Of a stretch of 64,000 nucleotides of DNA, positions 33,930 through 44,420 are shown in pieces. Made by a program: the position numbers and the translations under genes. The notes beneath the pieces were generated by a model. The model was not told the DNA's origin. It made no database searches and was given only the letters and a program-made list of their open reading frames with translations. Origin of the DNA: Bactericera cockerelli (Eukaryota > Arthropoda > Insecta > Hemiptera > Triozidae). Position 1 is the stretch's first letter. The number at the start of each line of letters is the position of its first letter. The stretch is taken from NCBI GenBank assembly GCA_024516035.1, contig CM044965.1:29064972-29128971 (forward strand), in the 5' to 3' direction.

Positions 33930-34255
33930 GGTATCAAGGTTTACACCATACACCAATTTTCGTACTGTCACTGAAGTTCAGCAACCTCCAGCCGAGGTTA
34001 AGAGCTTGGATCGATGGGTGTGGGTGGGTGTCCAAATCGAACCCTCGTTATGCTGGCTATTACCAGTCCCACTCGGGCTTGGTGAGGTTAATTTGAGTAG
34101 GTGGTTTGAGAATTCCAGCGAATGGGGGGTAAATCCCCCGTCAAAGCAGCTACTCATTTCTGCTGGGGATCGAACATTTTTGCCTAGCTGGGGATCGAAC
34201 CCAGGTCACCATGCGTGCAATGCATAGTGCGCTAACTCTTTCGGCCACGGTGATA
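33930..34255. mobile_element. Composite SINE with 5S-like and tRNA-like parts
   Basis: Plus strand 33960-34025 contains CTGTCACTGAAGTTCAGCAAC, GAGGTTAAGAGCTTGGAT and GATGGGTG, in the order of the 5S rRNA words CACCGAAGTTAAGCAAC, GGTTAGTACTTGGAT and GGGTGACC. At the other end the minus strand has a family C tRNA-like head (TCACCGTGGCCGAAAGAGTT, GGGTTCGATCCCC). Whether one element or two adjacent insertions cannot be told from one copy. Confidence 0.5.
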
Positions 34256-34589
34256 GTAAATCTAGATAATTTATTTTATCAATATTAAATTTATAGTATT
34301 GCTACATTATTATGTATTTATAGTTGTGGCTAGAACTGCTAGAAGTGCTGCGCTTTCACAAGGCATGGCCGTGTTTGTTGAAAGAAAGTTTTGGGCATCG
34401 CGCTTGCTCAAATGTACACACTTTTTGAGAATGCAACTACTGTCCTGGTTCACCTGTTACGTCCTGGTAAATAGACCAGACAGACTAAAAGAATTTGCTT
34501 GAGATCTCGGCTCGGAATTGTTAGATCCTAGAGATCATACAACCCTGGTTATCCCTAGAGACTATTTCCTATCTAATAATAACGAATTC

Positions 34590-34765
34590 ATAAAAGTTAT
34601 CATATTTGTGCTAATAAATTTCACAACTACTTTGGGTAGACATCACGTTAGTTTTGTAAAGCGAGTTTGACTCGCTTTACTAAATCTTTGCTGAACTTTG
34701 GACTTAAACCACTGACCCTCAGGTTACAAGCCCGCCGCCTTACCGATCCATTTTTGATTATTTAT
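34590..34765 (-). mobile_element. tRNA-related SINE, family E
   Basis: Minus strand: GGATCGGTAAGGCGGCGGGC, CTTGTAACCTGAGGGTCAG, B-box-like GGTTTAAGTCC, then TAGTAAAGCGAGTCAAACTC and a tail to TATGATAACTTTTAT. It includes a perfect short palindrome GTAAAGCGAGTTTGACTCGC. Confidence 0.7.
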
Positions 34766-34915
34766 ATTCCCTGAGCTCTTTCTTCCTTAAAACTTTACCC
34801 TCTTACTTTCTACGGACCTGATTGTTAGTTATTTCCTATTTATAATCTGAAAGTAAATAGGTCCTACAAAGTACATAAACAATACAATAGCAACAGCACC
34901 AAAATTCTTTTTCAT

Positions 34916-35033
34916 AGAGAGAGAGAGAGAAAGAGAGAAAGAAAGAAAGAGAGAGAGAGAGAGAAAGAAAGAGAGAGAGAGAGAGAAAAAATATGAGCAT
35001 ATTTCTCCCTCGAGAGAGAGAGATAGAATGAGG
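34916..35033. repeat. GA microsatellite
   Basis: GAGAGA and GAAAGAAA runs (34916-34986 and 35012-35022). Ser/Leu/Phe-rich minus-strand frames here are artefacts. Confidence 0.9.
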
Positions 35034-35270
35034 AAAAACAAACAAAATATTGTCACAATTCAAATTAATGTTAAAATGAATGAGATGAGGGGAAGGAGCC
35101 TGTTGACCTTTGAACTGAACTGACTAACCCATGTGTGATATCATTGATATGTGTGACCGGGTGACCGGGTGATCGGGTGAGCCAGTTCACTGAAATGGCT
35201 CTTCTAAGTGATAGAGCGGGTATGAGCCATATCATTTCACTGAACTGTTTTTCCCATCTCTAATGAGGAG

Positions 35271-35575
35271 TGTTCACTTTAGGCTTTAGGTTAGGAAGGA
35301 GAAGGATTTTTCTAAAAATAAAACGGAAACCATGCCAATGTTGCCAGATATTTTTTTTTTTAATTCCCGTTGAGAATGTGAAAATTTCTCTCTTTTTTCC
35401 CTTTGACCATATAAAATAAGACGTGAGCACAACATCATTTTCTCAAGCAAATGCAACAAATGTCACAAAAACAAGAGACCCATACTACACTGGGTCTCTT
35501 AAAGTGACAAGTCTGTGTAAGACATTCAGTTTCACTTTAATATTTCTTTTCCTATGTGCTATATTTTATATATAA
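35271..35575. other. Short non-coding stretch
   Basis: After the hAT target duplication; AT-rich, no gene recognised. The near-inverted words AGAGACCCAT and TGGGTCTCTT at 35472-35500 form a small hairpin. Confidence 0.5.
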
Positions 35576-36068
35576 ACTAGCGGGTTACACCCGCCGCTTC
35601 GCCAGCCCATCAAACACACACAACGCACACACATCACACCATACACCCACACACACACACACATACATACACACACCCACACACACACACAAAATGTCAT
35701 TTAGGTTTGAAAAAAAACCTGAATATTTTTTGCCGCCCTTCTATTTTCTGTTCTTCCCCGGCGTAGTTCAAGAATGACTCATCAGAATATTTTTTGCGTC
35801 ACCCATCCATTTTTTATCCTAACTCATTGTAGCTTAACCTTAGGGAGATCTAACCTAGCCTAGAAGAATTCCCTGATCCAACCGGACCTATGTTCAAAAT
35901 TTCAAGTTTCTCGGTCAAACGGTGTGGATTTGTATAAAGAACAGACATACATACATACACAGTACACACATACATACAGACAGCTTTCTTTTATAGATAT
36001 AGATATATAATGTAAATGAAATCTATATCTATAAAAGAAAGCGTGTGTGTGTATGTATGTATATGTGT

Positions 36069-36741
36069 ATGTATGTTCTGTTGCCGGCAACAGAGCTCGA
36101 TGCAAACCTAAGAAAAGATGGCATGACACTGTAAAAGATGACTTGAAGACACTACGGATTGATATCAACAAATGGCGTGACCTGGCAGCAGACCGGGACC
36201 TTTTAAGACAAAAAATAAAAGAAATAGTAAATGAAAACAACAAAACGACAATACATATGAAACAACAAGACAGACAGAAAAAACTCTGTGCCCATTTCTT
36301 CGAGAGGGGCGAACTGGAAGACAGTATGTCCAATCGCATTTAAGCCAAAAACTCAAAGAACAACTAGAAGCTACGACCAATACTACCCCATCGACAGATA
36401 TGATATGTCCACACTGTCCATTTTCAGCCAAAAGCAAGTCAGGACTTAGTAGCCACCTACGTAATAAACACCCAGAAGAATCAAATGTGGCAAACAACAT
36501 ATACAGACCTATCAAAACAAGGATTACCTCGAGCAGAAACCAAGAACAAGCAGACATAGGAACACAACCTACAACAACCATGACACCTACCCCAGAAGAT
36601 ACCAGTTCATTCCTGTGTCCATGCAATAGAAACTTCAAGTCAGCAGCAGGCCTTGCCAATCATCGACGTGCCAGAAATTGTACAACCATTGTAGATGAGG
36701 AAACATCGGAGCGATGAAATCCTGAATCATGTATGTTCTGT
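36069..36741 (+). mobile_element. 5'-truncated non-LTR retrotransposon fragment with 13-bp TSD
   Basis: ATGTATGTTCTGT occurs at 36069-36081 and again at 36729-36741, flanking 647 bp. The insert encodes KPKKRWHDTVKDDLK, then INKWRDLAADRDLLRQKI, the C-terminal linker of LINE ORF2 proteins (RPRKRW-D-(V/I)K-DL, W...A-DR..W-like). In another frame follow two zinc-finger-like segments, ICPHCPFSAKSKSGLSSHLR with a terminal KH, and CPCNRNFKSAAGLANHRR. A frameshift lies between them near 36340-36400. Removing the insert rejoins the right arm of an inverted repeat whose left arm is at about 35780-36002. The 3' end lacks poly(A) and ends in TGAA-like words. Confidence 0.8.
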
Positions 36742-36973
36742 ACACAAATCCACAACGAGAAACCTGAAATTTTGAACATAGGTCCGGTTGGATCAGGGAA
36801 TTCTTCTAGGCTATGTTAGATCTCCCCATAGTTAAGATACAATGAGTAAGCATAAAAAATGGATGGGTGACGCAAAAAATATTCACGTTTTTTGACATAA
36901 ATGACATTTTTTTCTCAAAATTTGTCGCGACGACCTATCATCTCAAAGTGAGAAATTTTTAGGCAAAGGTGCA

Positions 36974-37138
36974 ATGGAAACTTTTGGTGCGTTTGGACCC
37001 GCAGCCAAAGCACTGATATCAAAAATTTCAAAGTTGTTGGTTGACCACACAGGAAACAACAGAGCAGGCACTTTCTTCAGACAAAAAATATCTTTGTCAA
37101 TCCAAAGGGGAAATTCGCACGCTGTTTTAAATACCATG
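36974..37138 (+). pseudogene. Non-LTR retrotransposon ORF2 C-terminal fragment
   Basis: Encodes METFGAFGPAAKALISKI, then TGNNRAGTFFRQKISLSIQR and GNSHAVLNTMP. The pattern ETFG-(A/P)-A....TG..R..(T/S)(F/Y)..Q(R/K)(I/L)S(L/V)(S/A)IQRGN is a retroelement ORF2 C-terminus, also seen in minus orientation at 14685-14905. The flanks give no 5' domains. Confidence 0.6.
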
Positions 37139-37330
37139 CCCCAGAGTAAAACCTTGCAAAGCGAGCTCGACTATTTTTCTTTTAAAAAACATTTCATTTG
37201 TACATTTTAAATAAAGCATGATTAACACTTATATACAGGGTCTTCATAAAGTCTCACCCAAGCCTAGGTTTCTCGAAAACGACTCAGAATATCAAAAAAC
37301 GCAAAAACCCGTATTCCTTTATATTTAGGA

Positions 37331-38027
37331 GGATTAATTTTCAGCCAATTTTTTTTTGCCTACACGGCCCCAGTCAGGCTGGGCATGGACCAACTTTAAA
37401 ATCTTCAATAGAATGGTATGTCTTGTGGCATATTGTTTTAAAGGTCTTATTAAGAGAACTTCATTACAATAAATTTTAGTGAGCTACAACTTACCGTTCT
37501 TGAGATACAGGGTCAGACGTCCTGCGTAATATCCACATATTTTGACCTATAACTCGTTAACCGTAAATTATGGAGATAATTTTTCTTGTTAATAATAACT
37601 CCTTATGGCAAGAACTTTCGAACAAGTTAAAACTTGATTTGTTTTTTCGTTAATTTTTTTTCGACTGTTCGTCCGGCTGGCTGACGAAACCGACCAGAAA
37701 CTAACATCAACAGAGTATGTCGAGTTATAACTTGTTCGAAAGGTCTTGTCATAAGGAGTTATTATTAACGAGAAAAATTTTCTCCATAATTTACGGTTAA
37801 CGAGTTATAGGTCAAAATATATGGATATTACGCAGGACGTCCGACCCTGTATCTCAAGAACGGTAAGTCGTAGCACACTGAAATTTATTGTAATGAACTT
37901 ATCTTAATAAAACCTTTAAAACAATATGCCACAAGACATACCATTCTATTTAAGATTTTAAAGTTGGTCCATGCCCAGCCTGACAGGGGCCGTTTAGGCA
38001 AAAAAATTTTTGGCTGAAAATCAATCC
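37331..38027. repeat. 697-bp palindrome (TACAGGGTG-related foldback)
   Basis: The left arm starts GGATTAATTTTCAGCC and includes GGCTGGGCATGGACCAACTT. The right arm mirrors it with AAGTTGGTCCATGCCCAGCC and GGCTGAAAATCAATCC. The centre is near 37679. Internal pairs include ACGTCCTGCGTAATATCCA / TGGATATTACGCAGGACGT and CTCCTTATGGCAAGAAC / GTCTTGTCATAAGGAG. A one-sided TATACAGGGTCTTCATAAAG end precedes it at 37235, and a CA/GA microsatellite truncates the right side. Related single-arm copies are at 31855 and 41345-41726. Confidence 0.9.
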
Positions 38028-38673
38028 CCCACACACACACATACACACACCAAACACACACACACACACACCACACAGAGAGAGAGAGAGAGAGAGAGAA
38101 AATTTGTCGAAAAACTTGAAAAAATGTCCTGACCCGGCGTAGCTCAAGAACGGCTCATCAGAATTTTGCGATGGATGTGTCAAATGAAAGCTCAGACCCT
38201 TGCCTAAAACTATCTCACTTTGAATTGATAGGTCGTCGCGACAAATTTCGAGGAAAAATGTCATCTAGGTCAAAAAACGTAAGAAAAAATTGTGTCGCCC
38301 ATTCAATTTTTAGGACTCGCCCTTTTCCCCGCGGCTGGCGCCCCAATCGGAATATAATAAAATCCTTTCTTATTGCACATCTACAATATATAATCAAACT
38401 ATATATTAAATTTCAGCCTCCAGAAATTTACCGATACGGAGAAACAGTGATGAAAAGGTGAAACGCGTTTTTTCGTGTAAATGCGCCCCTTTTCCCCCGC
38501 GGCGGGCGCCCCAGTGAGAATATTTCAAAATCCTTTCTTAGTGAGCATCTTAGACTTAAAAGTGACCTACATGCCAAATTTCAACCTCCTAGGACATACC
38601 AGTGCTGAGAAATCGAGATGAGTGACTGAGTGAGTGACTGGGTGTTTACTTTCGTATTTATATATATAGAGAT

Positions 38674-39016
38674 AAAACAAAAAAAAGGGGAAAAAAGGGT
38701 TTGAGCTTTCAATTGACTCATCAATTGCGAATTTCTGATGAGCCGTTCTTGAGCTACGCTGGGTAAGGTAAAAAAATGGATGGGTAACATGTAAAATATT
38801 CACGTTCTTTGACCTAAATGACATTTTTTCTCGAAATTTGAAGTGACGACCTATCAACTCAAAGCAAGAAAGTTTTAGGCAAGGGTTTAGGCTTTCATTT
38901 GACATATTGATCACGAAATTCTGATTAGCCATTCTTGAGCTACGCTGAGAAAAAACAGAAAATAGATGAGCAGCAAAAAATAGTCACGTTTTTTTTTCAA
39001 ACCTATATGACATTTT
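38674..39016. other. Diverged copy of island repeat
   Basis: TGATGAGCCGTTCTTGAGC, AATGGATGGGTAACATG and GACGACCTATCAACTCAAAG repeat motifs found at 36850-36950 and 38150-38250 on the same or opposite strand. No gene. Confidence 0.5.
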
Positions 39017-39121
39017 TGTGTGTGTGTGTGTGTGGTTGTGTGTGGGTGTGTGCATTTGCGCATGTGTGTGGTGTGTGGTTGTGTGTGTGTATGGTGTGAT
39101 GTGTGTGCGTTGTGTGTGTTT
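39017..39121. repeat. TG-rich microsatellite
   Basis: Imperfect (TG)n with GGTG and TGCG interruptions. A second, purer (CA)n lies at 39720-39773. Confidence 0.9.
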
Positions 39122-39717
39122 GATTGGCTGGCGAACCTGTCGCTATCGAGGTATTGGCGCTTTTTGCAGTTTTGTGGTTTAAGGCGGCTCTGGCAAACTC
39201 GTGTAATGAAAATAATAGGGAATAAAAGTTATTCTTAAAATAGAAAAATAATAGGGGTTTACCCAAATCATTTTGATATCTTGAAAATTTGGTACCCGTT
39301 TCCAAATTTACCGCAAATTGGGAGAGTATGATGTTTGAATATTCCTAATATCAGATCACCTCATTGGAATTTCTTTTCACCATTATTCAATGTCCCTATT
39401 TTTATGGTCTCGTTAAGGATTTTATACTTGGAAATGTTGTCAGTACTCATAGGCAACGGCCAGTGTGGATAAAATATGAAAGAACCTGAGAATAGTTTAG
39501 GTTAGGTTCTGCACATCTTCTAATGGCTGTAAGTATTCAGCAACTCATGTTGAAAAGCTGAAATTTTGATATGACTTTGGGAATAATCAAGAAAAAGTTT
39601 TTTTTTTTTTTTTACAAAAGTTCTATTCGGAGGTTCAATTGCCTCTGCAAAGGACATTCCTGAAAAGTAATAGGAAGATAAGAGAAAATAGAAAGGCTAT
39701 TACCTTGAAAGTATAGA

Positions 39718-39771
<54 letters not shown>

Positions 39772-40333
39772 AAAACTACTTTCTATAAGAAAAGGAAAGT
39801 AAAAGTTTTGGTGGTAATGCCGGCCATTAGCGACACCAGGAAGTTGGGTATACCCTGAGTGAGATATGGAATTTTTTTGTGGATTGATTAGCTGCATTCC
39901 TGGGTAGTAAAGTTTGCTAAAGTGACGCTACAATTATGGGGGTCATCCATTCTACATGACTGTACAAGTGTGTACACGGCATGGAATTTTTTTCAGAAAA
40001 AAAATTCCCATTTAGGGAAAGAAATCCCCACAGTGGCAACCTTGCTGGGTATATTTTTTCAATATTGACGTAGACGCACTTTCTGTAATCAATAACATTT
40101 ACCAACGTCCGCGATTTGAATTTGGAGTTAGGAGAATAGTGCTCTGCTCTGCATAATTTACTCTTAAATTTTGACAATTGGTGTAAACTCATTAAAAAGA
40201 AGGTCTCAAATCTTTCTACTTTTCCGGAAGCTTATACATCTTATTGAATATTTATCAGCTTCATTTTCTACTCCTATTACTAGGCTGTCGATTACTAATA
40301 ATTTCTTTAGTCTTTTTTTTTTGTTTCAGGAAA
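39122..40333. other. Non-coding stretch with CA microsatellite
   Basis: AT-rich with (CA)n at 39720-39773 and a T run at 39599-39613. No gene recognised. A pyrimidine-rich tract ending TTTTTTTGTTTCAG at 40330 is a good splice-acceptor match next to the SGNH-like reading frame. Confidence 0.45.
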
Positions 40334-41018
40334 ATGAAGAACATTTACTTCATTGGAGATTCTCAAACCTGCAAAATGCTGGAATACAAGGCTGAACTTT
40401 TTCAAGGATCAACTTGTTATAACTATGGAATACCAGGAGCAACAGCTGCTAACACACTGCACTTGATACAATTAAAGAGAAAATAAGAAAAGGAGATAAA
40501 ATACAAACAGGGTCATGACTAAAAAGTGAATTTGACTAAAAAATTTAAATCCATTAAAGCATTATGCAAAATATTTGCTAAAATAATTCTTGTCACTCTT
40601 CCTCCATTACCAGCTATCCTCTTCGCGCCCAACACCAATTTTTTTTTGGTAGTACTAAGTGACCGGTGGCCTTGCCTGAGGACAAACATTTTATGCTACT
40701 TGGTAGTATAAATTTTTAGCTTGGGCACTTAGGACTGTAAAATAAATGTACCCTCACGAGGACATTAGGCGCAAAGAGGCTATACCAGACTCTGAAAACC
40801 AGGTCAAGAAACTGAACAAGTACATCAGAACATTTACTTGACCTCCTCATGTCTTTGTTGCTGATAGTTTGTCCAAGTTCCTACAAGAAGGTGTCACAAA
40901 TCAAAACTTGTACATGCAGTTCATGGGAAGTTGTAGTCAAAGAAAACTTGACCTGATACATCTCAATTCAACAGGATTTCAATTGATTGCTGAAAATATT
41001 TGGAAGCTTTTGTACTAA
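40334..41018 (+). pseudogene. SGNH/GDSL hydrolase-like pseudogene
   Basis: From ATG 40334 the frame reads MKNIYFIGDSQTCKML, with the block I GDS motif (here GDSQ), then CYNYGIPGATAANTL. After a frameshift near 40460 and stops near 40500, coding resumes with KALCKIFAKIILVTLPPLPA. It is interrupted by a 162-bp MITE and continues PDSENQVKKLNKYIR, a TGA, ADSLSKFLQEGV and ends KLDLIHLNSTGFQLIAENIW with a TAA at 41016. DLIHLN is the block V D-x-x-H catalytic pair of SGNH hydrolases. Total span minus the MITE is about 520 bp, slightly short for the fold. SGNH-like domains occur both in host genes and in mobile elements, and which applies here is unknown. Confidence 0.65.
40618..40779. mobile_element. 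162-bp MITE in SGNH-like gene, 4-bp TSD
   Basis: Ends CCTCTTCGCGCC and inverted GGCGCAAAGAGG (one mismatch), flanked by CTAT at 40614-40617 and 40780-40783. Removing the element and one CTAT makes the SGNH-like frame continuous (LPPLPA then IPDSEN), which supports the boundaries. The interior has no coding. Confidence 0.8.
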
Positions 41019-41344
41019 ATGTTGTACCTGTCAAACTTATAATACATCAATTTCATTTCAGTTAAAAAATCCTTGCATTTTTTGTTTTGAAAATCTAAGG
41101 GTCACACAAGTAAAAGAATAACAATGCTTATTTTTGATTAGTTTAATAAAAAAAAATACCTGTAGCACCTAAATTATATACTGTAAGGTAGTTTTTCTTT
41201 TCCGTACCTATAATAAGGAAAGTATTGTATTAATCAAAAATTTGACCCAGTTTTCACATTTCTGGATAAATCATAGCCTCAGGATACCAAAAAAGGTGTT
41301 TTCAGCCATTGGTCCATCTGTCTGTGAACCATTATTCCATTTAA
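41019..41344. other. Non-coding stretch
   Basis: Downstream of the SGNH-like pseudogene; AT-rich, nothing recognised. Confidence 0.5.
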
Positions 41345-41726
41345 GATTTTAAAGTTGGTCCATGCCCAGCCTGACTGGGGCTGTGTGGGCATTTTTTCTC
41401 CTAAAATTTAATAAAAAAATTGAGGAATATGGGTTTTTTGATATTTTGAGTAGCTTCTGAGAAACCTAGGAGTATGAAGAGGAGAGCAAATATGTACAAA
41501 TATACAGGGTCTATCAAATTTAAAACAATATGCCAAACAACATACCATTCCATTTGAGATTTTAAAGTTGGTCCATGCCCAGCCTGACTGCTGCACTGTG
41601 GACAGATTTTTTGCTGAAAATTAATCCTCCAAAAAATTAAGGAATACACATTTTTGGGTTTTGCTATATTTTCAGCCGTTCTTGAGATACGGGGGGTGGT
41701 GTGGGACTTTATGAACACCCTGTATA
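41345..41726. mobile_element. TACAGGGTG-family repeat, two partial copies
   Basis: TTTTAAAGTTGGTCCATGCC and CAGCCTGACTG occur at 41347 and again at 41561. TATACAGGGTCTATCAAA at 41503 and CATGAACACCCTGTATA-type right end (GAACACCCTGTATATC, ends 41726) give terminal motifs. Homologous to the palindrome at 37331-38027 and to 31855-32000. Confidence 0.65.
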
Positions 41727-42829
41727 TCTCAATGTTCTAAATCTTTGATCAGAATCTTTCATGATATGACCATGCAGTTAAAAGTGACATAAAAAATTAA
41801 AACAAAAATGCAAAAATAGAACAATGTCACTAGTTACTCCACATATAATTTTAATGTTGACAGTATATGTGTACTGTGTAGAGCATTCACAACAAGTCTA
41901 CAAAATTTACTGTATTCAGAACATGGCGAATGGAGACTATTACCCCCTCAGCTGTAGCTGTGCTGGTGACAATAACTACTCATACAATTGTTTTTCAGGT
42001 GCTTGTCCTTGGAGACAAGAGCATTATATAAAATAATAGTACTTGACTTTTCAAGTTGATGTGTTTACAAGTTCACCCTATTTTTTTGTTGCTACTTAAT
42101 GGAATCACCCTATTTATACAATTAAAATCAATAACCAATGTTCATATAAAGGAAAATATTTATATATTTAACAATAATAATTTTATTTATTTGTAATATG
42201 ATTTTACATTGGTTGGTTGGCATAGTATAGAATAATTGAAAATACAATATTATAAAATAAAAATGAAACTTAAAAAAATATAAAGATAAAAGTGAATCTT
42301 AATGGGTGGATGAGTTGATTATTTACAATAATAGGTAATAATAACAGAAATTCGGTTCCTTGCTTGTGAAGGCAACACACATCTTAACTTAGGGAGCTGA
42401 AATAAACTTTTTACCATGGCAAACCTTGTCAGTTCTGTGATGAAAACCAGCCTGACACAGTGTACCATTATTTTTGCTCCTGTCAATATTTTTCTAACAT
42501 TAGACTAGCATGTATGGATAAAAAAACTAATAGAACTAATAGATCTTGTAAATATTTTGTCCTGTCCTACACCAGAACATTTAGGTAGTCTCTGTAGATT
42601 TTTTTAGTCTTTTTTAGGCAAAAAGAACTTTCTGAATTTTTTTGTATTTGCATAAATATATTTAATCCTACCACTATACTTTAAATACAAATTGATATAT
42701 AAAAAGAATTTTATTGCTCACATTATTTTTATTTATTTATTAGTGAACAGACTAGATGATATGGTAAATAACCACTTTTTGCTTAAAATGGAAATTTTTT
42801 ATGATTTTATTCTGTAAATATTGTTATGT
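41727..42829. other. Non-coding stretch
   Basis: AT-rich. A 70-codon plus frame at 41824 has several Cys (CSCAGDNNYSYNCFSGAC) but no recognised family. A possible acceptor TTGTTTTTCAG at 41998 lies within it. No confident gene. Confidence 0.35.
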
Positions 42830-43045
42830 AAACCGCCCCGGTAGCTCAGTGGTAAAGGCGGCACTCTGTGAATCCAGAAATTTCAGAGGTCGTGGGTTCA
42901 AAACTCAGCCGGGGCATGACAAGTTATCCTCCCATATGGGATTTTTACCACATAATAATATGTCTTGGGCTTACTGCTGGAATAATGGGACTTTAATAGT
43001 CCTAATCGAGCAGTATAAATAAGACGATATTATTATTATTATTCT
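42830..43045 (+). mobile_element. tRNA-related SINE, family A (full length)
   Basis: GCCCCGGTAGCTCAGTGGTA, AAGGCGGCACTCTGTGAATC, B-box-like GGGTTCAAAACTC and GCCGGGGC (pairing with the 5' CGGC/CCCCGG end) form a tRNA-like head. The body GACAAGTTATCCTCCC, TGGGATTTTTACCACATAAT, TGGAATAATGGGAC and the tail AGACGATATTATTATT follow. Confidence 0.85.
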
Positions 43046-43734
43046 TTTCATCTTTATTTTTTTCTAGAAGATTGGAATCTAAATTGTTCCATTTTGTTAT
43101 TTTAGATAGAGCCAGAAATCTTGTCAATATTGAAAATGTAGATGTGATTGACTAGCTGTCTTTCTTTTCAAGATGTTCTGTTCTTAATATTTATATATTT
43201 TAAAACATTAAAATGGCAAAAGTTCAGACAACACAGAAGATCTGATTTGACTTCATTTTTTGCATTTCATGTCAAATTGTACATATACTTGTTTAGTGAG
43301 TATTTAACAAAATAAATATGGTATGTCAAGTCTAACATTTAGACCTTACCTAAATCACTTTTCAAAAAATTGTTCAATGCCAGCCTTGAACCTACAACCA
43401 CTGGATTTGTAGGCTAGTATCATTAATAAGCCACATTTCTTAAGTATTTTTCGATAATTTTGCCTGTCACTGAACAAAATGGATGTGTTGGATGTTTTTT
43501 TCCTTCTCACAATGGCTCCCTCCTTAGGGCCTAATTTTAGGCCTACCTCTGTTATAGTCCATTTCCAGATCCTAGTTGTACAGAGTTGACCCATGCTCAT
43601 TTTATACAGTATAAAAAACACCCAGTATAATGTAAGATTTTTACGAAAGTAAGTTCTGAGCTATTTTTCAAAGTATCCTTCTCCTTGTCTCATGCTAAGA
43701 TTGTTTTACTTGTGAAAGCTTCATACTTATGTGC
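43046..43734. other. Non-coding stretch
   Basis: AT-rich. An 88-codon minus frame at 43355-43621 (includes IWKWTITEVGLKLGPKEGAI) is not recognised and could be a mobile-element remnant. Confidence 0.35.
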
Positions 43735-43915
43735 AGCATGTCATTATTCTCTCCTGCTGTTCTTGAAGTGACTTCAATGTGGTAGCATGAACTTTTGCTT
43801 TCAGAGTTCCCCAAATGCAGTCAAGTCTACTGAGATGGTGACAAAGACTTCCAGCTGGGAACAAATGTACACCATGCAGCCCTGGGATAATAGATAAAAC
43901 ATAAATTATGCATAA
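43735..43915 (-). pseudogene. Mariner-like transposase C-terminal remnant
   Basis: Minus strand: HHLSRLDCIWGTLKAKVHAT followed by TLKSLQEQQERI. This parallels the Tc1/mariner C-terminal motif in which a catalytic D block is followed by (F/I)(L)WG.LK.KV(Y/H)A and then a L-QEL..RI stretch, as in the element at 28397. The upstream catalytic block is eroded. Confidence 0.45.
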
Positions 43916-44223
43916 CACATGACAACTACACATATCACTTGAGAAACAAATCTGACATACAAGGAAATCTTTTGAATATTGAAAAATATATTTTAGGTAA
44001 TAAAAAAATACTTCAGGACCAATGGTTCAGTCTCAAATACCATATTCCATTTGGTTTAAATATATCAGGGGTGACCACCTTGGTAGAACTTTATTATATC
44101 TCTAAAATTGCCAGTGCTAAATTGATGGTGTAAAGCAATCTCTGATATAGCTGATTTTGTTGAGTCTTTTCTGTTTTTCAAAGTATTACCAAGAACTGTG
44201 AGAAAATTAGAAAAGTTGTAAGA

Positions 44224-44420
44224 CATGAGTAGTATTATTTTTTATTTATTCTGTCTGTTTAGGACTAGAGTCTCATTATTCCAACTGTAGGACGAAGATG
44301 CATTATATTTTAGTATGTTGTCAAAATCCCAAATGGGAGGATAACTTGTCATGTGGGTTTCAAACCCACAACTTCTGGATTACCAGACTAACGGCTTGAC
44401 TAATGAGCTACACAGACTGA
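44224..44420 (-). mobile_element. tRNA-related SINE, family A
   Basis: Minus strand: TGTGTAGCTCATTAGTCAAG, CCAGAAGTTGTGGGTTTGAAACCC (in parts), CATGACAAGTTATCCTCCC, TTTGGGATTTTGACAAC, ATAATGAGACTCTAGTCC. Body order matches the 42.8-kb copy, with more divergence. Confidence 0.75.

Larger units (their letters stand above)
32680..35262. mobile_element. hAT-type non-autonomous element with nested insertions
   Basis: Terminal TAGGGATGGG and inverted CCCATCTCTA are flanked by a perfect 8-bp direct repeat ATGAGGAG (32672-32679 and 35263-35270), the hAT hallmark. Subterminal repeats of CAGTGAAATGGCTCT-like words and a ~80-bp duplication (TATCACTTGGCTCTACTGGC at 32796 and 32886) lie at the left. No transposase is visible. 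It carries a piggyBac-like MITE (33090-33769), a family D SINE, a family C/5S-like SINE, a family E SINE and a GA microsatellite, which explain most of its 2583 bp. Confidence 0.85.
35576..38673. mobile_element. Composite repeat island (ACTAGCGGG...TATATAGAG ends)
   Basis: Begins AACTAGCGGGTTACACCCGC and ends ACTTTCGTATTTATATATATAGAG. The same two end types occur at 31480-31706 and, inverted, at 32305-32530. Inside are CA/TG microsatellites, a ~300-bp inverted repeat whose right arm is split by a LINE fragment (36082-36728), a second LINE C-terminal fragment, a 697-bp palindrome, and two direct copies of a unit with CCCCTTTTCCCCGCGGC and CAAAATCCTTTCTTA (38320-38540). The superfamily of the outer element is not assigned. 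Confidence 0.55.

Noticed and set aside
42833..42915. Candidate functional tRNA gene
   Set aside because: Head of family A SINE; spacing between A and B boxes and the attached conserved body argue against a tRNA.
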